Positions 32,509-41,350 of a stretch of DNA of 64,000 nt are shown piece by piece; position 1 is the stretch's first letter; each line of letters begins with the position of its first letter. The DNA comes from Neoroseomonas marina. GTDB taxonomy: Bacteria; Pseudomonadota; Alphaproteobacteria; Acetobacterales; Acetobacteraceae. The stretch lies in the NCBI RefSeq assembly GCF_012927745.1, contig NZ_JABBKX010000002.1, forward strand, positions 186,001-250,000. Reading direction: 5' to 3'. The notes under the pieces were generated by a model. The model was not told the DNA's origin, searched no databases, and saw only the letters and a list, made by a program, of their open reading frames with translations. A program made the position numbers and the translations under genes.

Positions 32509-33834
32509 TCAGAGGATGAAGCGCGACAGGTCGGCGCTGCCGGCGAGCGGCGCGACGCGCCCCTTCACCATGTCGAGGTCGACCTTCACCGTCTCGCCCC
32601 CGCGGTCGGAGGCCGTGAAGGACACTTCCTCGAGCAGGCGTTCGAGCACGGTCGCGAGCCGCCGCGCCCCGATGTTCTCCACCGTCGCGTTGATCTCGGC
32701 GGCGAGGTCGGCGAGCGCGTCCACCGCGTCCGGCGCGAAGTCGATGGTCACGCCTTCGGTGCCGAGCAGCGCCGTGTACTGCTTGAGCAGCGAGTGCTCC
32801 GGCTCGGTGAGGATGCGGCGGAAATCGTCGCGGGTCAGCGCGGAGAGTTCCACGCGGATCGGCAGACGGCCCTGGAGTTCGGGCAGCAGGTCCGAGGGCT
32901 TCGCCAGGTGGAAGGCGCCCGAGGCGATGAAGAGGATGTGGTCCGTCTTCACCGGGCCATGCTTCGTCGTGACGGTGGTCCCTTCGATCAGCGGCAGCAG
33001 GTCGCGCTGCACGCCTTCGCGCGAGACGTCGCCGCCGCGGAAGCCGCCCTCGCCGGTGCGGGCGCAGACCTTGTCGATCTCGTCGACGAAGACGATGCCG
33101 TTGTTCTCGGCGTTGGAGACGGCGTCGCGCACCAGCGCATCCTGGTCGAGAAGCTTGTCGGCTTCCTCCTTCGTCAGCGCGATGCGGGCCTCGGCCACCG
33201 TCATCTTCCGCGGCTTCTGGCGGCCGCCGAACATCTTGCCGAGCATCTCCTGCATGTTCTGCATCTGCGCGCCCTGCGCGCCGGGCAGGTCGATCATGCC
33301 GATCGGCATCCCGCCGCCGACGTCGGTCACCTGCACCTCGACCTCGCGGGATTCGATCTCCCCGGCGCGGAGCATGCGGCGGAACTTCATGCGGGTCTCG
33401 CCCGAGGCACCTTCGCCCACCAGCGCGGTGAGCAAGCGCTCCTCCGCGGCCAGCTCGGCCTTGGCCTGCACGCCGCGGCGGGCCTGTTCGCGGCCCATGG
33501 TGATGGCGGCCTCGACCAGGTCGCGCACGATGGATTCCACGTCGCGGCCGACATAGCCGACCTCGGTGAACTTGGTTGCCTCGACCTTGAGGAAGGGGGC
33601 ATTGGCGAGCTTGGCGAGACGCCGGGCGATCTCGGTCTTCCCGACGCCGGTGGGGCCGATCATCAGGATATTCTTCGGTACGACCTCCTCGCGCAGGCCT
33701 TCCGGCAGCTGCTGGCGACGCCAGCGGTTGCGCAGCGCGATCGCAACGGCGCGCTTGGCGTCCTGCTGGCCGACGATGTGGCGGTCGAGCTCGGAGACGA
33801 TCTCGCGGGGGGACAGGTTGATGGCTTCGGACAT
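32509..33834 (-). CDS. hslU: HslU, ATPase subunit of the HslVU protease
   Basis: 441 residues. AAA+ unfoldase that feeds Hsl[35 protein letters not shown] is the family N-terminus. Walker A is GPTGVGKTE, the pore loop region contains [12 protein letters not shown], and Walker B is [11 protein letters not shown]. The C-terminal RFIL tail fits HslV docking. True start is ATG 33834; the frame is open upstream through the repeat. SD GAGGG lies in the repeat, about 9 nt before the ATG. Downstream of hslV in the operon. Confidence 0.97.
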   Translation of the reverse strand: MSEAINLSPREIVSELDRHIVGQQDAKRAVAIALRNRWRRQQLPEGLREEVVPKNILMIGPTGVGKTEIARRLAKLANAPFLKVEATKFTEVGYVGRDVESIVRDLVEAAITMGREQARRGVQAKAELAAEERLLTALVGEGASGETRMKFRRMLRAGEIESREVEVQVTDVGGGMPIGMIDLPGAQGAQMQNMQEMLGKMFGGRQKPRKMTVAEARIALTKEEADKLLDQDALVRDAVSNAENNGIVFVDEIDKVCARTGEGGFRGGDVSREGVQRDLLPLIEGTTVTTKHGPVKTDHILFIASGAFHLAKPSDLLPELQGRLPIRVELSALTRDDFRRILTEPEHSLLKQYTALLGTEGVTIDFAPDAVDALADLAAEINATVENIGARRLATVLERLLEEVSFTASDRGGETVKVDLDMVKGRVAPLAGSADLSRFIL

Positions 33835-33841
33835 TGTTTTA

Positions 33842-33969
33842 GCCCTCAGACGGCGGGCGGCCCGCATCCGCGGGCCTTGCCTTCGTGCCGTGCGCTGGTG
33901 TGCTGGCGATCGATGTCGGTCCGGGCGCGGTCGCGCTTCGCGCTCGCGGATCGCGGCGGGCCGCGATCC
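33842..33969 (-). repeat. Stem-loop repeat, copy B, supplies the hslU SD
   Basis: Reading on the minus strand it starts with the 22-bp dyad (33948-33969), passes through GAGCGCGAAGCGCGACCGCG, then a small stem GGCCCGC-GGAT-GCGGGCC, and ends CCGTCTGAGGGC next to the hslU start. About 95 percent identical by eye to copy C, and matching copy A before dnaJ in all main blocks and in its position relative to the start codon. Confidence 0.85.
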
Positions 33970-33982
33970 GGGTATGTGTTGC

Positions 33983-34110
33983 GCCTTCAGGCTGGCGGCG
34001 GCCCGCATCCGCGGGCCTTGCCTTCGCGCCCTGCGCTGGCGTGCTGGCGATCGATGTCGGTCCGGGCGCGGTCGCGCTTCGCGCTCGCGGATCGCGGCGG
34101 GCCGCGATCC
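33983..34110 (-). repeat. Stem-loop repeat, copy C, in the hslV-hslU gap
   Basis: Nearly identical to copy B and in the same orientation, 13 bp away, with its dyad at 34089-34110. The end that carries the SD in the other copies reads TGAAGGC here instead of TGAGGGC. The two copies fill almost all of the 303 bp between hslV and hslU. A tandem duplication is the simplest origin. Confidence 0.85.
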
Positions 34111-34137
34111 GCGGGAGGGACATGGGTGCGGCGGACC

Positions 34138-34704
34138 TCACGCCTGGGCGTCCAGGCTTTCGAGGATGAAATTGCCGTTCGTGTAGACGCAGATGTCGGC
34201 GGCGATCTTCATCGACCGGCGGCAGATCTCCTCGGCGTCGATGCCATCGATCGGCAGCAATGCGCGCGCGGCAGACAGCGCGTAGTTGCCGCCCGACCCG
34301 ATGCCGATGATGCCGTCCTCGGGGTCCAGCACGTCGCCCTGGCCGGTGACGAGCAGGGAGCGCCTGGCGTCCGCGACCGCGAGCAGTGCCTCCAGCCGGC
34401 GGAGGTAGCGGTCGGTGCGCCAGTCCTTGGCGAGGTCGACGCAGGCGCGCTCGAGCTGGTCGGGGAAGCGTTCCAGCTTGGCTTCCAGGCGTTCGAGGAG
34501 GGTGAAGGCGTCGGCGGTCGCGCCCGCGAAGCCGGCCAGTACCTTGCCGCCGGCGATGCGGCGGACCTTGCGGGCATTGCCCTTCACCACCGTCTGGCCG
34601 AGCGAGACCTGGCCGTCGCCGGCCATGGCGACGCGCCCGCCCTTGCGCACGCAGAGGATGGTGGTGCCGTGCCACCCGAGGGGGTCGTGTTGTGGGGAGT
34701 TCAT
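34138..34704 (-). CDS. hslV: HslV, proteolytic subunit of the HslVU protease
   Basis: 188 residues. N-terminal-nucleophile peptidase; the propeptide [13 protein letters not shown] would be removed to expose Thr14 ([23 protein letters not shown]). [35 protein letters not shown] and [15 protein letters not shown] match the family. Together with HslU it degrades misfolded proteins under heat stress. Start ATG 34704 gives the normal propeptide length. 303 bp with two repeats separate it from hslU, far more than usual. Confidence 0.96.
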   Translation of the reverse strand: MNSPQHDPLGWHGTTILCVRKGGRVAMAGDGQVSLGQTVVKGNARKVRRIAGGKVLAGFAGATADAFTLLERLEAKLERFPDQLERACVDLAKDWRTDRYLRRLEALLAVADARRSLLVTGQGDVLDPEDGIIGIGSGGNYALSAARALLPIDGIDAEEICRRSMKIAADICVYTNGNFILESLDAQA

Positions 34705-35235
34705 GGTGCCGCGAATGTGGGCAGTCCTCGCGAATGACTCAACGGGGGGGTCGGCGGGCGGCGCGAGGGCGGCCTCGGCGCCAGCGATCGAGGTGTCGAG
34801 GCCGTACCCCGGAGCGGAATCCGACCCAGGGCGTCCGTACCGGCACACCGCTCGTTACATTGCGCTGCCTTAATCTTCATCGCCGGGCGGATCGCCGATG
34901 ACGGCAGGCCGTCGTCCTCGTCTCCCGGCAGGCATGCGGTCCCGTTGGTCGCGGAAGCGCGACGCCGCGGCTGCATGTCGGGGCGGACGTGCCGTCATCA
35001 CAATGCGCGGATCGCCGCCGGGATCGCCGGCCACTCAATCGTTTGCGCCGCGAAGCGCGCATGACGCGGAAACGCCCGCGCGCCGCGGCGATACGGCGCG
35101 GCCGCGGCACAGGATCGAACCGGGATGCGTGGCAGCCTCCGTTCCTTCGCACGGGCAATCCAGTCTTGCGGCGCCGTAACCTTTCGTCGTTCCATCCTGC
35201 CATTCGCCCGGAACGGGCCGCAGGGAGAGAACGCC
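34705..35235. other. 531-bp intergenic region upstream of hslV and the PQQ-type dehydrogenase
   Basis: Divergent gap holding promoters for both genes. On the hslV side, TTGAG and CCCACAT at about 20 bp spacing vaguely resemble a heat-shock promoter but match poorly. No convincing ORF, tRNA or other RNA gene is seen; open frames here have arginine/proline-rich, non-coding-like composition. SD GGGAGAG lies before the dehydrogenase ATG. Confidence 0.5.
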
Positions 35236-36447
35236 ATGACAATGAGACGCCTTCTGCTGGGCCTGGCCGGGATGCTCACCGTCGCGCCGGCCTTCGCGCA
35301 GCAGCCTGCGGTGCCGGGATGGGCGGTCGGCCGCCCCGAAGGCTCCACCCTGGCACCCCACGCGCCGCGGCTGACGGCGACACCGCTGGAGCAGGTGCCC
35401 GTCGGCGCGCTGCGCCTGCCGCCGGGGTTTCACGCGGAAGTCTTCGCCCATGGCATTCCGGGCGCGCGCATGATGGCCGAAGGACCGAATGGCACCATCT
35501 TCGCCGGGACGCGGGCCATCGGGCGCGTCTACGCGATCTCCCGCAATCCGGACGGCACGACGCGCACGCGCGTCATCGCGCAGGGCCTGTCGCAGCCCAA
35601 CGGCCTCGTGGTGATCGGCAACAACCTCTACGTCCTCGCGGTCAATCGCGTGCTTCGCTACGACAATATCGAAGCGAACCTCGACAACGTGCCGGCGCCG
35701 GTGGAACTGACCCAGGCCTTCGGCCTGCCGACGGATGCCGATCACGGCGGCAACCATTCCTGGAAGTTCGCGTCGCTCGGGCCCGATGGCCGGATCTATA
35801 CGAACGTCGGCGTGAACTGCAACATCTGCGAGACCGACCGCGACCGCTTCGCGCTGCTCGTCTCCTTCCTGCCCGACGGAAGTGGCCGCCGCATCGAGGC
35901 GCGCGGCGTGCGCAACAGCGTCGGCATGGCGCACCACCCCGTGACGCGCGAATTGTGGGCGACCAACAACGGGCGCGACTGGGCCGGCAACGACTGGCCC
36001 GACGATACGCTGCACCGCGTCCGCCGCAGCGGCGAGGACCACGGATTTCCGTTCTGCTCGAGCGGATCGGCCGACCCGCAGTTCAACGCCGGGCGCAACT
36101 GCTCCGAATTCGTGCAGCCGGCGGCGCGCCTCGGCCCGCATGTCGCCGCACTCGGCATGCGCTTCTACACCGGGACCATGTTCCCCGAGGCGTACCGGAA
36201 CCAAATCTTCATCGCGCGCCGTGGATCCTGGAACCGGGAACGGCTGACCGGCTACGACGTGGTCGTCGCGCATCTCGACGCCCAGGGGGCCGTCACGCGG
36301 ATCGAGGAATTCATGACCGGGCTGCGCGACGACGCGAACCAGCGCTTCCTCGACCGACCCGTGGATGTGCATGTGATGCGGGACGGCTCGCTGCTCGTGT
36401 CGGGCGAGCAGATGGGTGCGATCTATCGCATCACTTACCGACAGTGA
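35236..36447 (+). CDS. PQQ-dependent sugar dehydrogenase (L-sorbosone dehydrogenase-like)
   Basis: 403 residues with a signal peptide (RRLLLGLAGMLTVAPAFAQ). Six-bladed propeller of the soluble glucose/sorbosone dehydrogenase type: LRLPPGFHAEVFAHGIPGARMMAEGPNG, GLSQPNGLVV, DHGGNHSWKFASLGPDGRIYTNVG, HHPVTRELWATNNGRDWAGND, GEDHGFPFC. A periplasmic enzyme that would use PQQ and pass electrons to cytochrome c. Its stop overlaps the GTG start of the cytochrome gene by 4 bp. Next to the convergent pqq operon. Substrate unknown. Confidence 0.87.
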   Translation: MTMRRLLLGLAGMLTVAPAFAQQPAVPGWAVGRPEGSTLAPHAPRLTATPLEQVPVGALRLPPGFHAEVFAHGIPGARMMAEGPNGTIFAGTRAIGRVYAISRNPDGTTRTRVIAQGLSQPNGLVVIGNNLYVLAVNRVLRYDNIEANLDNVPAPVELTQAFGLPTDADHGGNHSWKFASLGPDGRIYTNVGVNCNICETDRDRFALLVSFLPDGSGRRIEARGVRNSVGMAHHPVTRELWATNNGRDWAGNDWPDDTLHRVRRSGEDHGFPFCSSGSADPQFNAGRNCSEFVQPAARLGPHVAALGMRFYTGTMFPEAYRNQIFIARRGSWNRERLTGYDVVVAHLDAQGAVTRIEEFMTGLRDDANQRFLDRPVDVHVMRDGSLLVSGEQMGAIYRITYRQ

Positions 36448-37034
36448 GGTTGCGTCGCCTGCTGGCGGCGGCCGTCCTGGCCGCCGCCTTTGCGCAGCCC
36501 GGGATGGCGCAGGATGCCGCGCGCGGCGCACCGATCGCCGCAGATCGGTGCGCGGCCTGCCATGGAGCCGACGGCCGCAGCCAGATGCCGGACATCCCGT
36601 CGCTCGCCGGCCAGCAGGCCGGCTTCGTGACGCTGCAGATGATCCTGATCCGGGAAGGCATTCGCCACGTTCCGGCGATGGCCGATGTCACGCGGGGCAT
36701 GCCGGACCAGGATATCGAGGACCTCGCCGCCTATTTCGCCAGCCTGCCGCCGGCACCGCCCGAGGATCGCCGACCGCGCGACGCGACGCTCGCGGCGGCC
36801 GGGGAGGCGCTGATCGGGCCGCGCCGCTGCGGCGTGTGCCATCTGCCAGCCCTGACGGGGCGGGATCAGATTCCACGGATCGTCGCCCAGCATGAAACGT
36901 ATCTGGCGCGAGCGATGATGGAGTATCGCGACGGACACCGGGTCGGCGCCGACACCCAGATGAACGGCGCGATGGTCGGGCTGTCGGATGCCGACATCGC
37001 CGCCCTGGCCCACTACCTCGCGCATCGCGACTGA
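36444..37034 (+). CDS. Di-heme cytochrome c (c4-like)
   Basis: 196 residues from GTG 36444 (GTGA overlap). Signal peptide RRLLAAAVLAAAFAQPGMAQ. Two heme sites, CAACH near residue 34 and CGVCH near 132, each with a later Met-containing ligand region (TRGMPDQD; MNGAMVGLSD). Layout matches cytochrome c4 or the small cytochromes paired with PQQ dehydrogenases. It probably accepts electrons from the dehydrogenase encoded upstream. Ends 2 bp before convergent pqqE. Confidence 0.9.
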   Translation: MRLRRLLAAAVLAAAFAQPGMAQDAARGAPIAADRCAACHGADGRSQMPDIPSLAGQQAGFVTLQMILIREGIRHVPAMADVTRGMPDQDIEDLAAYFASLPPAPPEDRRPRDATLAAAGEALIGPRRCGVCHLPALTGRDQIPRIVAQHETYLARAMMEYRDGHRVGADTQMNGAMVGLSDADIAALAHYLAHRD

Positions 37035-37036
37035 GA

Positions 37037-38104
37037 TCAGCCGAATTCCCGATAGCGGAAGGTCGTGGCGCCCGCCTCGGCGATCGCCTCGGCGAGCAGC
37101 CCGTGATGCGGCGACAGCGCGCAGGCGGGATCCGTCGCCGCGGCGTCCCCGGTGAGCGCGAAAGCCTGGCAGCGACAGCCGCCCCAGTCGCGTTCGGCAT
37201 GCGCGCAGCCACGGCAGGGCGCCGGCATCCAATCGGTACCGCGGAAGCGGTTGAACGCCGCGCTGTCCTCCCAGGCCGCGCGAAGCGACGTGTCGCGCAC
37301 ATTCGGGAATACCAGGCCGTCGATCGATTCTGCCGCATGGCATGGCAGCACGTTCCCGGACGGGGAGACGGCGAGGAAGGCGCTGCCCCACCCGCCCATG
37401 CAGGCCTTGGGGCGCGCGGCGTGGTAGTCCGGGACGACGTAGTCGATCACGAGGCGACCGCGCAGCGCCTCGCGCGCCGCAATGACCACGCGCGTCGCCT
37501 CGTCGAGCTGCGCGCGCGTCGGGAGCAGCGCGTCCCGGTTCCTCAGCGCCCAGCCGTAGTACTGCACATGCGCGACCTCGAGCCGCGCCGCGCCCCAGGC
37601 CAGGGCGATGTCGACCAGGCGCGGCAGACTGGACAGGTTCTGCCGGTGGACCACGGCATTGAGGGTGAGGGGCAGGCCGGCTTCGCGCACGAACCGCGCG
37701 GCGGATTCCTTGCGCTCCTGTGCGCCCTTCATCCCGCCGATGCGCTCGGCGCCCGCGGGATCGGCATCCTGCACGGAGAGCTGGACGTGATCGAGACCGG
37801 CGGCCTTGAGACGGCCCAGCAGCGCCGCATCCAGCAGCACGCCGGCAGTGATGAGATTGGTGTAGAGTCCTGCGGCGTGGGCGGCGCCGACAATCTCGAC
37901 GATGTCGCGCCGCGCGGTGGGCTCGCCGCCGGAGAGATGCACCTGCAGGCACCCGATGGCCGCCGCTTCGTCGAAGACGCGGGCCCATTCCTGCGTCGTC
38001 AGCTCGGCCGACCCGCGGGTCAGCGCCACCGGATTCGAACAATAGGGGCAGCGCAGCGGGCAGCGATGCGTGAGCTCGGCCAGCAGCGCGAGGGGCGGCT
38101 TCAT
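37037..38104 (-). CDS. pqqE: PqqA peptide cyclase, radical SAM
   Basis: 355 residues. Radical SAM cluster CPLRCPYC in [22 protein letters not shown]-type auxiliary cluster cysteines occur in LPCHAAESI and [21 protein letters not shown]. It forms the Glu-Tyr carbon-carbon bond in PqqA. Also retained: LHLSGGEPT, here [16 protein letters not shown] overlaps the pqqD stop by 4 bp. Last gene of the operon. Confidence 0.96.
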   Translation of the reverse strand: MKPPLALLAELTHRCPLRCPYCSNPVALTRGSAELTTQEWARVFDEAAAIGCLQVHLSGGEPTARRDIVEIVGAAHAAGLYTNLITAGVLLDAALLGRLKAAGLDHVQLSVQDADPAGAERIGGMKGAQERKESAARFVREAGLPLTLNAVVHRQNLSSLPRLVDIALAWGAARLEVAHVQYYGWALRNRDALLPTRAQLDEATRVVIAAREALRGRLVIDYVVPDYHAARPKACMGGWGSAFLAVSPSGNVLPCHAAESIDGLVFPNVRDTSLRAAWEDSAAFNRFRGTDWMPAPCRGCAHAERDWGGCRCQAFALTGDAAATDPACALSPHHGLLAEAIAEAGATTFRYREFG

Positions 38105-38358
38105 CCGGTCAGCGCGCCGCGCGCCACGAGATCCTCGACCATGGCGCGGACGTCCGTTGCGATGACGTCGCGGGGCGCGGCGTATTGCTGCGCAAGGTCG
38201 TCGACGATGGCATCGACGTCACGCACGCCGTCGACCAGGCGGAGGATCGCCAGGGCCGTGTCGTCGGGCACGAACATGCGCTCCGGCGCCAGGACGATCC
38301 AGCGGGCGCGCGCCCGGTCGTGATGCAGGCGCACGCCCGGCGCGAAGCGCGGCGTCAC
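38101..38358 (-). CDS. pqqD: PqqD, PqqA peptide chaperone
   Basis: 85 residues from a GTG overlapping the pqqC stop (GTGA). [36 protein letters not shown] matches PqqD; it binds the PqqA precursor and presents it to PqqE. C-terminal helices [18 protein letters not shown]. Small but clearly placed in pqqABCDE order. Confidence 0.95.
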   Translation of the reverse strand: MTPRFAPGVRLHHDRARARWIVLAPERMFVPDDTALAILRLVDGVRDVDAIVDDLAQQYAAPRDVIATDVRAMVEDLVARGALTG

Positions 38359-39077
38359 GGCCGGAACGCCCCGGGCGGCGGCAGGCCGGGCGCCACATAG
38401 GCGAAGTGCAGCGCGTCCAGCTGCGCCCAGAGCAGGTCGCACTTGAAGCGCAGCGCGGCGAGCACCTGTTCCTGCCGCTCCGCCGTATCCGCGTGGTCCT
38501 TCACGTAGGCGAGGGCGAAGGCGACATCCTGCGGCGCCTGCGTCAGCCGCGGGGTGAAGTAGGCGAGGGTCTGCTCGGTGACGAAGTCGTAGTTCCGCAG
38601 CATGCCCGACACGCGCTGGGAGATGATGTTCGGCGAGAACATCTCGGTCAGCGAGGAGGCGATCGCCTCGAGCAGCGACTTCTCCCGCACGAAGCGCACA
38701 TAGGCGTCCACGGCGAAGCGCGTCGCCGGCAGAAGCCCCTGGAGCGAGACGACGTAGTCGCGGTCGAGTCCGAGCCCGTCCGTCAGGGCCAGCCACCGCT
38801 CGATCCCGCCCGGATGCACGCCGTCCCCGTCGTGGTCGACCAGGCGGCGGCGCCATTCGCGGCGCAGTTCCGGCGTCGGGAGGCGCGCCACCAGGGATGC
38901 GTCCTTCGCCGGGATGGATGCCTGGTAGTAGTAGCGGTTCAACGCCCAGGCCTGGACCTGGCCCTTCGTCAACTGACCGCCATGCAGCAGGTGATGGAAG
39001 GGGTGATGGATGTGGTAGCGCTCCGCCCCGATCGCGCGCAGCGCGTCCTCCAGCGCGTCGGGCGACAGGATGCTCAC
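38355..39077 (-). CDS. pqqC: PQQ synthase PqqC
   Basis: 240 residues from GTG 39077. Cofactor-less oxidase for the final ring closure and oxidation. YHIHHPFHHLLHGGQLTKGQVQAWALNRYYYQASIPAKDASLVA and MFSPNIISQRVSGML are diagnostic. Starts inside the pqqB stop (4-bp overlap). Confidence 0.96.
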   Translation of the reverse strand: MSILSPDALEDALRAIGAERYHIHHPFHHLLHGGQLTKGQVQAWALNRYYYQASIPAKDASLVARLPTPELRREWRRRLVDHDGDGVHPGGIERWLALTDGLGLDRDYVVSLQGLLPATRFAVDAYVRFVREKSLLEAIASSLTEMFSPNIISQRVSGMLRNYDFVTEQTLAYFTPRLTQAPQDVAFALAYVKDHADTAERQEQVLAALRFKCDLLWAQLDALHFAYVAPGLPPPGAFRP

Positions 39078-39976
39078 AGGCGGATCTCCATCCCGTCCTC
39101 CGCGACCTCCCAGCCCGCGGCGGCGAGGTGCGCGCGCTCGGGACTGTCGGCCAGCAGGGCGGGGTTCGTGTTGTTGACGTGAACGAAGATGCGTCGGCCG
39201 ACCGGGAAGGCGGCGAAGGCTTCGAGCGTCGAGCCCGGCCCGGTCATCGGCATGTGCCCCATGCGCCGGCCGGATTTCGGGCCGGCGCCGAGGCGGATCA
39301 TCTCGTCATCCGTGTACAGGGTGCCGTCGAACAGGACGCAGTCCGCACCTGCCAGGCGCGCGCGAAGGGTCGGCGTCATCATCGCGCAGCCGGGAATGTA
39401 GTGCAGGGTGCCGCCGCCGGCCGACAGCGCGACGCCCATCGCTTCGCCGTCCTCCGCGATGCCGGGATCGGTGCCGCCTTCGGCGAAGAGCGGCACCTTG
39501 CCCGGCACGGCGTAGGGGGTGACCGTGATGCCCAGGACCTCGATGGCCTGCCCGGGCAGGATGGCCCGGCGCGTGACGAAGTCGGGGTTGAGGGCCCGGA
39601 AGATCGGATTGGCATCCAGCACCGCGAAGGTCGGCGGCGCGGCGAGAAGCGTGAAGGCCTGGCGCTCCCGCAGGTGGAGAAGGCCGGCGATGGTGTCCAC
39701 CTCCGCCCCGGTCAGCAGAACGGCCCCGATCGGCGAGTTCCGCAGGATGCCCGGGCGCGGGTGCATCGCGGGCGTCGCGGCGATCTGCTGGCGCAGGTCC
39801 GGGCTGGCGTTGACGAGAAGCCAGTGCTCGCCATCCGCCGACACGGCGATGCTGGATTGGGTACGGGGCGCGGCTGCCGGGTCCGCGGCGCGCGCGCGCA
39901 CGCATCCCGTGCCGGCCGAATTCCATTGCGGGAACCCGCCGCCGGCTGCGGCGCCAAGCACGATCGCCCGGAGCAT
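39074..39976 (-). CDS. pqqB: PqqB, metallo-beta-lactamase-fold PQQ biosynthesis protein
   Basis: 300 residues. LRAIVLGAAAGGGFPQWN is the family N-terminus. Further features: LVNASPDLRQQI, GAVLLTGAEVDTIAGLLHLRE (HLRE block), VFVHVNNTNPALL written here as IFVHVNNTNPALL. Thought to act on the cross-linked peptide, hydroxylating the Tyr. 25 bp downstream of pqqA. Confidence 0.96.
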   Translation of the reverse strand: MLRAIVLGAAAGGGFPQWNSAGTGCVRARAADPAAAPRTQSSIAVSADGEHWLLVNASPDLRQQIAATPAMHPRPGILRNSPIGAVLLTGAEVDTIAGLLHLRERQAFTLLAAPPTFAVLDANPIFRALNPDFVTRRAILPGQAIEVLGITVTPYAVPGKVPLFAEGGTDPGIAEDGEAMGVALSAGGGTLHYIPGCAMMTPTLRARLAGADCVLFDGTLYTDDEMIRLGAGPKSGRRMGHMPMTGPGSTLEAFAAFPVGRRIFVHVNNTNPALLADSPERAHLAAAGWEVAEDGMEIRL

Positions 39977-40001
39977 GTGCAGCGCCCCGGGGGCGTGATG
40001 G

Positions 40002-40082
40002 TCAGTCGACGTCCGCGCAGGCGTAGCTGTTGATCTCGAGGGCGAGGGAGATCTCGACGATCTTGGGCGTCTTCCAGGCCAT
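40002..40082 (-). CDS. pqqA: PqqA precursor peptide
   Basis: 26 residues, MAWKTPKIVEISLALEINSY followed by ACADVD. The Glu and Tyr of EINSY are the atoms source of PQQ. Start ATG 40082 has SD GAGGAAG. First gene of pqqABCDE; pqqF and pqqG are not in the window, so precursor proteolysis depends on genes elsewhere. About 300 bp upstream (40083-40386) contain its promoter; nothing else recognised there. Confidence 0.97.
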   Translation of the reverse strand: MAWKTPKIVEISLALEINSYACADVD

Positions 40083-40386
40083 GCTTGCTTCCTCCGACAG
40101 GTGCCGGCGGACCGCCGACGGTCCGAGGATGGCGTCGGCCGGGCGGGACATCAAGCATCGATCAGACTGCGGCGCCCGCCGCACCGCTTGGCAATCCGCC
40201 GGTCCCGGCGGTGTCGCCCATGTCGCGGCGATCACATCGCCGATAGGCGACGATGCGCACGACCGCCGGCTTGTCGGGCCCCACGCCGTTCATCGGGTGC
40301 AGCGCGGTCGCGATCCCGGGACACCGGGGCGCGCCGGAGGATTCGCATCCACGCTCCGCGATGCGGCCGGGTCGGGCGGGGGGCGA

Positions 40387-41244
40387 CTAGGCGGGATGCT
40401 GCCGCAGGTGGTCGATCAGCAGCGCGGCGACGCGTTCCGGCATCTGGTCCGGGGCATAGTGGCCCGCACCGGCCAGGACCTCGAACCGGTACGGGGCGTC
40501 GACGAAGTGGGCCGTGCCTTCGGCCGCCATGCGCCCGACGGTGTCGTCGGCATCGCCCCAGACGAAGAGCGTCGGCACCCTGATGGGCCCGATCTCGCGA
40601 TAGACCTTCCCCCGCGCGCGATACCAGGCGAGCGCGGCTTCCATCGCCGACGGCGAACCCAGGACGGCGAGATGCCTGGCGGTCGCTTCAGGCGGAACGC
40701 CGTTGGCGGCGTGGCGCAGGCGGATCCATTCGACGTCGTTCGCGAGCAGCATTGCCGCCGCGCCCGGATCCTGGAAGGCCTTGTGGTGACGCGATCGGTG
40801 CGGCTGGTCCGGATCCTCCCGCAACGCCCGGGTAAAGGCGGCGGGGTGCGGTCGCGACAGCATGGTCAGCGATGCGAGCCGGTCGGGGATGCGCGCCGCG
40901 ATGTCCCACGACAGGCTGCCGCCCCAGTCGTGGCCGACGAGATGGAAGCGTCGGTCGCCGTGGCCCAGCGCGGCGACCAGCGCCAGCGCATCGCCGACCA
41001 GGCGTTCGATATCGTAGGCCGCGAGATCGGACGGGTCGGGCCGCGCGCCGGGGGAGTAGCCGCGCTGGTTCGGCGCCGCCGCGAAGTAGCCGGCCGCGGC
41101 CAGGGCCGGCAGCTGCGCGTCGTAGAGATGGCGGGACACCGCGAAGCCGTGCAGCAGCAGGACCAGCGGCCGGTCGGCCGTGCCGGCGACGGACACGTCG
41201 AAGACGAGGCTGGGGTCTGTCTCGATCCGGCGATCCTCGATCAT
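40387..41244 (-). CDS. Alpha/beta hydrolase (epoxide hydrolase/haloalkane dehalogenase-like)
   Basis: 285 residues. Oxyanion motif LLLHGF, nucleophile elbow GHDWGGSLSWD with Asp rather than Ser, a cap domain, LFVWGDADDTV and catalytic His in GAGHYAPDQMPERV. Asp nucleophile and WGD point to epoxide hydrolase or dehalogenase chemistry. RGYSPGARPD matches the epoxide hydrolase RGYG-like loop. Probably co-transcribed with the hydratase-like gene upstream (106-bp gap). Substrate unknown. Confidence 0.87.
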   Translation of the reverse strand: MIEDRRIETDPSLVFDVSVAGTADRPLVLLLHGFAVSRHLYDAQLPALAAAGYFAAAPNQRGYSPGARPDPSDLAAYDIERLVGDALALVAALGHGDRRFHLVGHDWGGSLSWDIAARIPDRLASLTMLSRPHPAAFTRALREDPDQPHRSRHHKAFQDPGAAAMLLANDVEWIRLRHAANGVPPEATARHLAVLGSPSAMEAALAWYRARGKVYREIGPIRVPTLFVWGDADDTVGRMAAEGTAHFVDAPYRFEVLAGAGHYAPDQMPERVAALLIDHLRQHPA

Positions 41245-41350
41245 GCCGCGTCTCTCCCCGGGTTTCATCGTGCCGGATACAGCATCACGGCAAGCCGCCG
41301 CCGTCGACCATGCGCGTCGATTCCGTGATGCGGGAACGGCCGGCGACCGG

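Noticed and set aside
33842..34110. Tandem repeats as a possible CRISPR array
   Set aside because: Only two nearly adjacent 128-bp units with dyads, no short repeat/spacer periodicity and no cas genes.
34720..34750. Heat-shock sigma factor promoter ahead of hslV
   Set aside because: TTGAG and CCCACAT are present on the minus strand, but the match to a sigma-32 consensus is too poor to annotate.
34701..34976. 91-codon minus-strand frame upstream of hslV
   Set aside because: Pro/Arg-rich, overlaps the hslV start region and has no family resemblance.
38031..38047. GTTCGAATCC-like string resembling a tRNA T-arm on the minus strand
   Set aside because: It is inside pqqE coding sequence (region of SNPVAL) and no acceptor or anticodon arms can be formed around it.
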